From the NCBI GenBank assembly GCA_902773265.1, contig CACYDZ010000303.1, positions 1-9,872 of the forward strand: a stretch of DNA of 9,872 bases. The letters are read 5' to 3'. Positions within the stretch are counted from its first letter, which is position 1. Every line of letters starts with the position of its first letter. The notes under the pieces were generated by a model. It ran no database searches, was not told the DNA's origin, and saw nothing but the letters and a program-made list of their open reading frames with translations. Origin of the DNA: an uncultured Ruminococcus sp. (GTDB lineage Bacteria; Bacillota; Clostridia; Oscillospirales; Acutalibacteraceae). The position numbers and the translations under genes were made by a program. Positions 1-5,711 of this stretch are shown one piece after another.

Positions 1-127
1 AAAAGTTTTTGTCAACTTTTTTCAAAAAGTTGTGGGGTCGAGGGGCAAAGCCCCTCGTGGGATTTTTAAGGGCAAAGCCCTTAAACTCCCCATGAAAATC
101 CAAAATTTGCGTAAGCAAATTTTGACA
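1..127 (+). repeat. Structured intergenic repeat, copy R1
   Basis: This is the first copy of a family that recurs at 4613, 5568 (inverted), 6887, 9666 (partial) and 9779. It contains four successive inverted repeats: an arm pair around 12-32 (CAACTTTTT/AAAAAGTTG), a GC-rich hairpin at 39-57 (CGAGGGGC-aaa-GCCCCTCG), a second at 66-84 (TTAAGGGC-aaa-GCCCTTAA), and a 9-bp stem at 102-123 closed by a GTAA tetraloop. It has no open reading frame and no T-run of terminator type. The left end is at the window edge, so the copy may extend further. The function is unknown; it could be a mobile non-autonomous repeat or a structured RNA or DNA element. Confidence 0.85.
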
Positions 128-248
128 ATCATTACTTGACTTCCAATTTCAGACATATAATTTCCTATATTATACTGATTTTAGAAATAACTAACAAAAT
201 TTCAGGAAAAATTTTTAGTTTAAGTATAATGAAAAAATCTGCGGTTTA

Positions 249-257
249 TGTTATAAT
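249..257 (+). promoter_or_regulatory. Probable extended -10 promoter of the LRR/Ig-like protein gene
   Basis: The sequence TGTTATAAT is a perfect -10 hexamer (252-257) with the TGn extension. The region 17 bases upstream is a poor -35, so the call rests on the extended -10. The same TGTTATAAT occurs in the promoters before the acetyltransferase and AIM24 genes. Other TATAAT-like hexamers at 156-161 and 225-230 are less well placed. Transcription would begin near 264, giving a leader of about 58 nt. Confidence 0.5.
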
Positions 258-259
258 CA

Positions 260-300
260 ATATTGTTTGATTGTTGTTCATTGATGACAGCAGACAATAT
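260..300 (+). promoter_or_regulatory. Leader inverted repeat before the LRR/Ig-like gene
   Basis: ATATTGTTTG (260-269) pairs with CAGACAATAT (291-300): ten pairs including one G-T, with a 21-nt loop. It ends ten bases before the GAGGTGATA ribosome site. It could be a 5' UTR hairpin or an operator overlapping the start of transcription. There is no other support for a function. Confidence 0.35.
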
Positions 301-321
301 CAATTTTTATGAGGTGATAAT

Positions 322-2004
322 ATGAAACTATCCAAAAAAGCACTGGCAATTTTTCTTTCGGCAGTTATGATACAGAGTGCCGTAATGACAACAGCCATTT
401 CCGTATCGGCTGAAGAAGAAACTCCGTCTGAACAAATTGTAGTGGATGTTCTTGATGACCCTGAAATTCCTGAAGATGAACCGATTGTTACTCCTGATGA
501 GCAGTTATTTGGAGATTGGTCTTATCTGGAGACAGATGACTGTGTTATGGTGCTGAAGTACAGTGGAAAAGATGCTACCGTAGAGGTTCCTGCGTATATC
601 GATGATAAACCTGTTGTGGCTGTTGGAGATTGTACTTTCAAGTGTAACAGAACTATGCAGACGGTTGTTATTCCTGACAGCATTGTTACTATCGGTAACG
701 GTGCATTCCGTAACTGTACAGCACTGGAAAATATTGAAGGCGGTTACGGCGTTACAAAAATAGGCAATCGTGCTTTTGAAGGCTGTAAATCCTTGACCAA
801 TTTTGCATTGATGTATGATTTACAGTATGTCGGTGTGGCAGCTTTCAAAGACTGTTGTGCATTACAGGATATCATGCTTTACAAGGTAAAAGAAGTAAGT
901 CCTTATGCTTTCTGGGGTTGCCGTAGTTTGAACTATGTCAACAGTGTGGAAACGATAAAAGTAGGCAGCTATGCTTTTTACGGCTGTAAGAATCTCTCCT
1001 ATGTAACCATTATTGCCGGTGAAAATATTGATGAAGTCTTGACGATTGAACCGATGGCATTTGCGGGCTGTACCGCACTTACCTCTGTCAATTTCCATTG
1101 GACAGACAGAGTTGAAGTAAAGCCTTACGCATTCTATAACTGTAAGAATATAGAAAGTGTATATTATTCAGGCAGTTATGAACGCTGGAAAGAAAATGTA
1201 AAGATTTCACTCATAGGCAACTTCTATTTCAACAAGGCAACGGCATATTACAATAATATAAACTGGGCTGAACTGGACGAAAAAGAAAAGAAAATGACAA
1301 CAGGTGAAACAGTACAGCTGACTTATCATTCCGTACCGTATGTGGGATATGAAGACAGTCTGAATATCGTTTCGTGGACAAGTAAGAACCCTGATGTTGC
1401 TGTTGTTGATGAAAACGGTAATGTTACTGCTGTTGGTGTTGGTACAGCTATAATATCCTTGAGGTCGTCCTCTGAAAAGTATATGGATTATGAAACTTTC
1501 TGTACAATTACCGTTACTCAGGCAGCTGACAGCGTGGAACTTAACAAGACAGCTGTCAATGTAGGCGTTGGTCAGAAATACACACTCAAGGCAACTGTTT
1601 CTCCGTCAGACGCTCCTCAGACAGTAAAATGGAAAACAAGTGATAAGAAACTTGCTGTCGTCAGTGCCGATGGTGTTGTTACAGCAAAGAAAGCAGGTAC
1701 GGTTACCATTACCGCAACTACCGAAAACGGTAAGACCGCAACTTGTAAAGTCACCATAAAGAAAGCTCCCGAAAGTATTACACTCGATAAGGAAACACTG
1801 AACCTCAAAGTCAATTCCAATTATACTTTTAAGAAAACACTTTCTCCTAATTCCGCAACCTCTTATAAATGGACCAGCAGTAATCCTGATGTTGTCAGAG
1901 TATACAGCACCGGCAAGATTGTTGCCCAGAAATCAGGTACTTCCGTTATCACCGTTACTACTCACAATGGCTTGACGGCAAGTTGTACAGTAACCGTTAA
2001 ATAA
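322..2004 (+). CDS. Secreted BspA-like leucine-rich-repeat protein with three Ig-like (Big_2) domains
   Basis: Probable extracellular binding or adhesion protein of 560 residues. A Sec signal peptide is clear (KK near the N-terminus, hydrophobic core, likely cleavage after SVSA at residue 30). An acidic linker (31-62) follows. Residues about 85-310 hold at least eight LRR_5/BspA-type repeats of the form AFxxCxxL (near residues 104, 128, 151, 174, 196, 218, 246 and 270), ending in the typical YYSGSYERWK segment. Three bacterial Ig-like domains of the Big_2 type lie at about 323-400, 403-479 and 483-559, each with a WxSxxPxVxxV or related strand and a GxGTAxI/AGTVTIT motif. I see no LPxTG, dockerin, SLH or C-terminal membrane segment, so how it is held at the surface is not evident. 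The start is supported by GAGGTGATA at 311-319. The gene has its own promoter and a strong terminator. The ligand is unknown. Confidence 0.9.
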   Translation: MKLSKKALAIFLSAVMIQSAVMTTAISVSAEEETPSEQIVVDVLDDPEIPEDEPIVTPDEQLFGDWSYLETDDCVMVLKYSGKDATVEVPAYIDDKPVVAVGDCTFKCNRTMQTVVIPDSIVTIGNGAFRNCTALENIEGGYGVTKIGNRAFEGCKSLTNFALMYDLQYVGVAAFKDCCALQDIMLYKVKEVSPYAFWGCRSLNYVNSVETIKVGSYAFYGCKNLSYVTIIAGENIDEVLTIEPMAFAGCTALTSVNFHWTDRVEVKPYAFYNCKNIESVYYSGSYERWKENVKISLIGNFYFNKATAYYNNINWAELDEKEKKMTTGETVQLTYHSVPYVGYEDSLNIVSWTSKNPDVAVVDENGNVTAVGVGTAIISLRSSSEKYMDYETFCTITVTQAADSVELNKTAVNVGVGQKYTLKATVSPSDAPQTVKWKTSDKKLAVVSADGVVTAKKAGTVTITATTENGKTATCKVTIKKAPESITLDKETLNLKVNSNYTFKKTLSPNSATSYKWTSSNPDVVRVYSTGKIVAQKSGTSVITVTTHNGLTASCTVTVK

Positions 2005-2019
2005 TCATCATAAAAAGAA

Positions 2020-2066
2020 ACGGTGAACAGGATTTCAGTCCTGTTCACCGTCTTTTTTTATTTTTT
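2020..2066 (+). terminator. Rho-independent terminator of the LRR/Ig-like gene
   Basis: A perfect 13-bp stem (2020-2032 with 2039-2051, ACGGTGAACAGGA and its complement) has a six-base loop and is followed by a long T-rich tract (2051-2066). It begins 15 bases after the stop codon. Being symmetrical, with A-rich sequence on the left, it may also stop transcription from the convergent gene. Confidence 0.92.
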
Positions 2067-2068
2067 AC

Positions 2069-2103
2069 AAAAAACAGACAAAACTTCAGATAAACAATCT
2101 GAA
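2069..2103 (-). terminator. Possible weak terminator of the convergent minus-strand gene
   Basis: On the minus strand, TTCAGAT and ATCTGAA (2085-2103) form a 7-bp stem with a five-base loop. It lies 12 bases after the stop codon at 2116 and is followed by a T-rich tract ending in six Ts. The stem is AT-rich and short, so the stronger hairpin at 2020-2051 may do most of the work in both directions. Confidence 0.4.
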
Positions 2104-2115
2104 CAAAGTAAACCG

Positions 2116-2952
2116 TTAATTTTGAGAGGGAGTGTTCAGTTTTTTCCTGCGTCTGACAGAGCTGATAATCATATAAAGAACAATGGAAACAGCGGTCAGA
2201 ATGAAAAGTATACCAACAATAAAAAACAGAATGGAAAAATTACTGTCCTGGTCAGAATTGTTGTTTTTAATGAAACTGAAATCCCCTGTACCGTTTGCAT
2301 TGCCTTTATCAAAACTGAGGCTGATTTCCTGCCAGTCTTTTTTAGAAAGGTTCTGTTCTCTGATACTGCCGTTACTGTTATACATATCTACCGTTTTATC
2401 AACGGCGGCGGTAGCGGACTGATAGTCGGTAGCCATTTCAAATTCTTCAAATGACATACCCGGATTATAATTGTCAACAATAGCATTCTGATAGTCGTCA
2501 TTGAAATCGCTGTTGATGTCATAGTCGATAACATTACCGCCATACATATTATTGTAGTAATCTGCATCATAATTGATGGTTGGTTCAGGGTTATTCTGAG
2601 GGGGTTCCTGTTGATTACTGCCGTCATCGTAAGAATAGGGAGGTTCCGGAGTATAATTCCCTTGACCGTCATCGTAGGAGATGTCGGGAACACTGACAGG
2701 CTCATCATTATGGGACGGTGTTACAGGTTCAGGGTCAACCACAGACGGAACATAAGGTTCAGGGTCAACCACAGACGGAACATAAGGTTCAGAGTCAACG
2801 GGAGGATTATCTCCGCCACCATTGGAAACAGTATTATCATTGTAAGAAGTTGTGGTATCATCAGGGTCAGCATATACACTGAAAACGGTTACAGAACAGA
2901 CCAGCATAAAAGTCAGAATTAAAGCGGTCAGTTTTCGGGTTGCTTTTTTCAT
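2116..2952 (-). CDS. Secreted low-complexity Pro/Asp/Asn-rich protein with C-terminal membrane anchor
   Basis: This is a 278-residue protein of no family I recognise. It has a Sec signal peptide (KKATRK, hydrophobic stretch 8-24, likely cleavage after VYA at residue 28). A long low-complexity, acidic region rich in P, D, N, Y and E follows (29-165). It includes three ten-residue repeats at 53-82 (DSEPYVPSVV, DPEPYVPSVV, and a diverged DPEPVTPSHN). A less biased segment follows (166-238), then one membrane helix (240-265), then a short basic tail (RRRKK) that would stay in the cytoplasm. The expected layout is a type I membrane protein with an extended extracellular stalk, perhaps crossing the cell wall. 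AAGGAGG seven bases before the ATG sets the start, and a good promoter lies upstream. It is convergent with the LRR/Ig-like gene. Confidence 0.85.
   Translation of the reverse strand: MKKATRKLTALILTFMLVCSVTVFSVYADPDDTTTSYNDNTVSNGGGDNPPVDSEPYVPSVVDPEPYVPSVVDPEPVTPSHNDEPVSVPDISYDDGQGNYTPEPPYSYDDGSNQQEPPQNNPEPTINYDADYYNNMYGGNVIDYDINSDFNDDYQNAIVDNYNPGMSFEEFEMATDYQSATAAVDKTVDMYNSNGSIREQNLSKKDWQEISLSFDKGNANGTGDFSFIKNNNSDQDSNFSILFFIVGILFILTAVSIVLYMIISSVRRRKKLNTPSQN
2731..2799. repeat. Exact 30-bp in-gene tandem repeat
   Basis: The 30-base unit at 2731-2760 is repeated without a mismatch at 2761-2790, and a further nine bases (2791-2799) continue with one mismatch. It encodes the ten-residue EPYVPSVVD repeats of the anchored surface protein. 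Because the unit is a multiple of three, a change in copy number keeps the reading frame. Confidence 0.95.
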
Positions 2953-2984
2953 AAAAATCCTCCTTATCCTATAAGTTTGTATCT

Positions 2985-3013
2985 ATCATAGCATAAGATG
3001 ACGCTAAATTCAA
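2985..3013 (-). promoter_or_regulatory. Promoter of the anchored surface protein gene
   Basis: On the minus strand TTGAAT (3013-3008), a 17-base spacer and TATGAT (2990-2985) make a good sigma-70/SigA promoter, with a TGC extension just before the -10. It lies about 32 bases upstream of the start codon and is divergent from the acetyltransferase promoter. Confidence 0.7.
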
Positions 3014-3091
3014 CACTCATCAGTTGATTTTACAATTTGCTTATAATTTCATGAGGAAAACTGATTTTTTCGGCAAATTTCTGTTGAGTGC

Positions 3092-3120
3092 TGGAATATC
3101 TTTATCGCATTTGTTATAAT
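3092..3120 (+). promoter_or_regulatory. Promoter of the sugar O-acetyltransferase gene
   Basis: TGGAAT (3092-3097), a 17-base spacer and TATAAT (3115-3120) with the TGT extension give an extended -10 promoter with a moderate -35. The start codon is 26 bases further on, leaving a short leader that contains the GAGGAG ribosome site. Confidence 0.65.
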
Positions 3121-3146
3121 GAAAGGCAAAGAGAGGAGAGTTTCAA

Positions 3147-3767
3147 ATGGATAATTGTACAAGAAGAGATAAGAGTATGGCATATATTACTGATGAGAAA
3201 GTATTTTCACAGTTGCTGGAAAACAGAAAAATTGTACAGGCATTCAACCGGACAGATTGTTGTGATAAGGAAACATTGGATAAACTTACCAGACAAATGT
3301 TGGGAAAATGCGGAAAAAATATTTGTCTGACACAACCGTTTTATTGTGATTACGGAAAAAATATTTTTGTGGGGGATAATTTTTACACGAACTATAATTG
3401 TATTATTCTTGATGTGGCGAAAGTGGAAATCGGTGACAATGTACTGTTTGCACCAAATGTGGCAGTTTATACGGCAGGTCACCCGGTACACCCGACACCA
3501 AGAAAACTTGGTTATGAATATGGTATACCCATAAAAATCGGGAATAATGTATGGGTAGGCGGTAACAGTGTGATTTTGCCGGGTATTACGATAGGGGATA
3601 ATTGTGTTGTCGGTGCAGGAAGTATTGTGAACAAGGATATTCCTGATAACAGTATCGTGGCAGGAAATCCTTGTCGGATTATCCGCACGATTACTGAGGA
3701 AGATAAAAAATATTATTTCAGAAATCTTGTGTTTGATGAGGAAGCGTGGAAAAAAATAACTTCATAA
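3147..3767 (+). CDS. Sugar O-acetyltransferase (LacA/Maa/NodL type, left-handed beta-helix)
   Basis: Cytoplasmic acetyl-CoA-dependent O-acetyltransferase of 206 residues, the usual size for galactoside/maltose acetyltransferases, which acetylate the 6-hydroxyl of sugars. Residues about 8-60 match the N-terminal Mac domain ([31 protein letters not shown]). From about 64 on come the family's hexapeptide repeats ([55 protein letters not shown]). The catalytic histidine is expected in the GHPVHP motif (His112), and the C-terminal AGNPCRIIR segment is intact. GAGGAG at 3133-3138 supports this start; an internal ATG at 3177 is a less likely alternative. No sugar permease or hydrolase lies next to it, so the physiological acceptor cannot be inferred. 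The members of this family are hard to tell apart, so I give no symbol. Confidence 0.92.
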   Translation: MDNCTRRDKSMAYITDEKVFSQLLENRKIVQAFNRTDCCDKETLDKLTRQMLGKCGKNICLTQPFYCDYGKNIFVGDNFYTNYNCIILDVAKVEIGDNVLFAPNVAVYTAGHPVHPTPRKLGYEYGIPIKIGNNVWVGGNSVILPGITIGDNCVVGAGSIVNKDIPDNSIVAGNPCRIIRTITEEDKKYYFRNLVFDEEAWKKITS

Positions 3768-3782
3768 TTTTGTTGAATGGAC

Positions 3783-3811
3783 TTGTCAATAAATCATAAT
3801 TATGTTATAAT
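3783..3811 (+). promoter_or_regulatory. Promoter of the AIM24 gene
   Basis: TTGTCA (3783-3788), 17 bases and TATAAT (3806-3811) preceded by TGT form the best promoter in the window. It begins 15 bases after the acetyltransferase stop codon. The start of transcription, near 3818, lies downstream of the ATG at 3777, so that ATG cannot be used on this transcript. Confidence 0.8.
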
Positions 3812-3860
3812 CATATTAAATACTTTAGGTATTATTATTAATTTTCTCAGGAGGTATTTT

Positions 3861-4538
3861 ATGCAGTACAACATTGAAGGCGGAATGTTCCCTATTCTGG
3901 AGGTAGCATTAGCTAATGGTGAGTCAATTATCACACAAAATGGCGGTATGGTCTGGATGTCACCCAACCTTAAAATGGAAACCAAAGCCGGCGGTATAGG
4001 AAAGGCTTTTTCAAAAATGTTCAGCGGTGAAAATGCGTTCCAGAATATTTATACCGCACAAGACGGAGATGGATTTATCACGATTGCTTCCACATACGCA
4101 GGTACAATTCTGGCATTTGACATTACACCTTCCAAAGGAATTATCGTACAGAAAACAGGATTTCTTGCCAGTTCGATGGGTGTGGATTTGTCGATATTCC
4201 TTAACAAAAATCTTGGTGCAGGATTTTTCGGCGGTGAAGGATTTATCATGCAGAAAATTTCAGGTAACGGTAAGGCGTTTATTGAGATTGATGGTTATTG
4301 TAAAGAGTACACACTCCAAAAGGGACAGCAGATTATTGTTGACACAGGTAATGTAGCGGCGATTGAAGAAACCTGTACTATGGAAATACAGCGTATTAAA
4401 GGAGCAAAGAATATTTTTCTTGGCGGTGAAGGACTTTTCAATACCGTTCTTACAGGACCCGGTAAAGTATATCTCCAGTCACACCCTCTTTCCACAATGG
4501 CAGCAAATATGCGTCCTTATATGCGTACCGGCAGTTAA
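3861..4538 (+). CDS. AIM24 / TIGR00266 family protein
   Basis: A 225-residue member of the AIM24 family (formerly DUF124), a beta-rich family named after a yeast mitochondrial protein. The bacterial members have no settled biochemical role. Supporting features are the opening GGMFPILEVALANGESIITQNGGMVWM, the ILAFDI strand near residue 85, two GGEG turns (124-127 and 188-191), and the ending TGPGKVYLQS (198-207). There is no signal peptide or membrane helix, so it is probably cytoplasmic. I chose ATG 3861 because AGGAGG (3850-3855) stands five bases before it. The longer frame from 3777 would add 28 residues unlike the family, has no ribosome site, and contains the gene's own promoter. Downstream is a repeat and a hairpin terminator. 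Confidence 0.88.
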   Translation: MQYNIEGGMFPILEVALANGESIITQNGGMVWMSPNLKMETKAGGIGKAFSKMFSGENAFQNIYTAQDGDGFITIASTYAGTILAFDITPSKGIIVQKTGFLASSMGVDLSIFLNKNLGAGFFGGEGFIMQKISGNGKAFIEIDGYCKEYTLQKGQQIIVDTGNVAAIEETCTMEIQRIKGAKNIFLGGEGLFNTVLTGPGKVYLQSHPLSTMAANMRPYMRTGS

Positions 4539-4612
4539 AAAAGGATTGGCAGTGCGTAATTGTTTTCCGCTTAGCGGTTGAAGATTGTTTGATGAAAAAC
4601 AACCTATGGCGG

Positions 4613-4751
4613 TGACAAGTAAAAGTTTTTGTCCACTTTTTTCAAAAAGTGGGCAGGGTTAAGGGGTGACAACCCCTTAGCAGGATTTTAAAGGGTGGCA
4701 GCCCTTTAACTCCCCAAGAAAATCCAAAATTTGCGTAAGCAAATTTTGACA
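4613..4751 (+). repeat. Structured intergenic repeat, copy R2
   Basis: Second copy, full length, between the convergent AIM24 and NUDIX genes. All four hairpins are present: CCACTTTTT/AAAAAGTGG, TAAGGGGT-gac-aaccCCTTA type, TAAAGGG/CCCTTTA, and the 9-bp stem with GTAA tetraloop (4726-4747). Compared with R1, several stem positions differ on both arms together. TGACA occurs at the left end (4613-4617) and again at the right end (4747-4751), and the same word borders other copies, so it may mark the element's limits. Confidence 0.85.
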
Positions 4752-4787
4752 TAATGATTTGCATTTCAACCACTCAGACAACAAATT

Positions 4788-4838
4788 AAAAAAATCCTGT
4801 TCAGCAACTCTACCGTTTACTGAGCAGGATTTTTTCTT
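4788..4838 (-). terminator. Terminator overlapping the NUDIX stop codon, probably bidirectional
   Basis: On the minus strand the arms ATCCTGCTCAG and CTGAACAGGAT pair with one mismatch around a 15-base loop and are followed by seven Ts. The first arm is the end of the NUDIX coding sequence (its last codons) and the loop begins with the stop codon. On the plus strand the same structure ends in six Ts, so it may also terminate AIM24 transcripts. Confidence 0.75.
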
Positions 4839-5545
4839 ACCAATTTTTTGTTAGGAGTATTGAGCATACTTTCGGCTTTTTTCAGCACTCGGATATCATT
4901 TTCATAGCGACACATTGTCTGTGCCTGCTGAAAGGATACCCATGTATAAGTATCAATTTCGGAACGCTGTATTCTGACATTCGGACATTTTGCCTCTGCC
5001 AGAAAGAAGACCACTCTTTTTCGGATTTTGCCGAAAGGAATATAATCACTGGTTTGTCGGTAATTGTCATAGAAAAAGACGGTTAACCCTGTTTCTTCTT
5101 TAATTTCACGAGCAGCGGTCTGATGTTCACTTTCGCCTTTCTCCATATGCCCTTTGGGAAAACTCCAGTATTTACCGTTTTTGTTCTTGACCAACAGTAC
5201 TTTCACACCATCTTTAAAATTGTGGAATACAATCGCTCCACATGATTTTTCATACAGACAACTCAGGCGATGATACCGAACATTTCTCACTTCTTTTAGG
5301 AGGTCTTTGATTTCGGGTTCGTAGTAGATTTCGCCAATGGGTGCAGCAATAAATTTAATATTGTTATTCAGTTGTGTAGTAGCAATAATCATACAGTGAA
5401 CAGTATCACTCAATTCCTGAGAGGAAAAAATAACAATACTGGAACGCCTGTATTTTTTATCAACGCATTTGACAATGTAGCCTGTATAGACACCTTTGGG
5501 AGAAATTTTCCCTAATATAGAAATATCGGCAACCGTACCAAGCAA
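4817..5545 (-). CDS. NUDIX hydrolase with an extra N-terminal domain (TTG start)
   Basis: A 242-residue protein. From about residue 102 it is a NUDIX hydrolase, a family that cleaves nucleoside diphosphates linked to another group. The NUDIX box is complete: G132, E138, R146-E147, E150-E151, G153, reading GHMEKGE-x7-REIKEETGL. The SCGAIVF start and WSFPKGHMEKGE segment resemble Ap4A-hydrolase-like and MutT-like proteins; the substrate is uncertain. Residues 1-95 are a separate domain; KFIAAPIGEIYYEPEIKDLL weakly recalls the C-terminal part of small clostridial inorganic pyrophosphatases, from memory only. AAAGGAGG (5560-5553) stands seven bases before TTG 5545. An ATG at 5563 would place that ribosome site inside the coding sequence and has none of its own, so TTG is preferred. 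It is probably cotranscribed with the DHHW-like gene upstream, with a repeat in the gap. Confidence 0.87.
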   Translation of the reverse strand: MLGTVADISILGKISPKGVYTGYIVKCVDKKYRRSSIVIFSSQELSDTVHCMIIATTQLNNNIKFIAAPIGEIYYEPEIKDLLKEVRNVRYHRLSCLYEKSCGAIVFHNFKDGVKVLLVKNKNGKYWSFPKGHMEKGESEHQTAAREIKEETGLTVFFYDNYRQTSDYIPFGKIRKRVVFFLAEAKCPNVRIQRSEIDTYTWVSFQQAQTMCRYENDIRVLKKAESMLNTPNKKLVRKNPAQ

Positions 5546-5552
5546 CTTTTTT

Positions 5553-5560
5553 CCTCCTTT
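5553..5560 (-). promoter_or_regulatory. Ribosome binding site that sets the NUDIX start
   Basis: AAAGGAGG on the minus strand, seven bases before TTG 5545. It sits inside codons 2-4 of the longer frame from ATG 5563. Nothing resembling a ribosome site precedes that ATG. Confidence 0.75.
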
Positions 5561-5567
5561 CATTACA

Positions 5568-5656
5568 GGTTAAGGGCGTTGTCCTTAACAATCCTATCAG
5601 GGGTGTTGCCCCTGAACCCCACGAACTTTTTGAAAAAAGTCCGACAAAAACTTTCA
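5568..5656 (-). repeat. Structured intergenic repeat, copy R3 (inverted)
   Basis: Third copy, in minus orientation, lying between the DHHW-like and NUDIX genes and ending eight bases before the NUDIX ribosome site. Read on the minus strand it holds the first three hairpins: CGGACTTTTT/AAAAAGTTCG (with one extra base in both arms compared with R1 and R2), TCAGGGG/CCCCTGA and GTTAAGG/CCTTAAC. The terminal GTAA hairpin is missing. Confidence 0.8.
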
Positions 5657-5711
5657 AGTTTACTTTTTCAGAAGTTTGTTCTGATTTTGATGTTTAGAGT
5701 ATAATGATGAA

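Noticed and set aside
1..127. CRISPR array or rho-independent terminators made of the repeat hairpins
   Set aside because: Copies are dispersed over several kilobases with no regular spacer and no cas genes. The GC-rich hairpins are not followed by T-runs.
136..161. Promoter TTGACT ... TATAAT upstream of the LRR/Ig-like gene
   Set aside because: The spacer is only 14 bases, too short for a standard promoter, and the start would leave a leader of about 155 nt; the extended -10 at 249-257 is better placed.
2023..2454. Plus-strand open frame of 143 codons over the terminator and the end of the anchored protein gene
   Set aside because: It starts inside the terminator hairpin, has no ribosome site, and is antisense to a gene with signal peptide, membrane helix, ribosome site and promoter.
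5690..5711. Separate promoter for the NUDIX gene (TATACT on the minus strand near 5700)
   Set aside because: The -35 at 17 bases matches only three of six positions, so read-through from the DHHW-like gene is the simpler reading.
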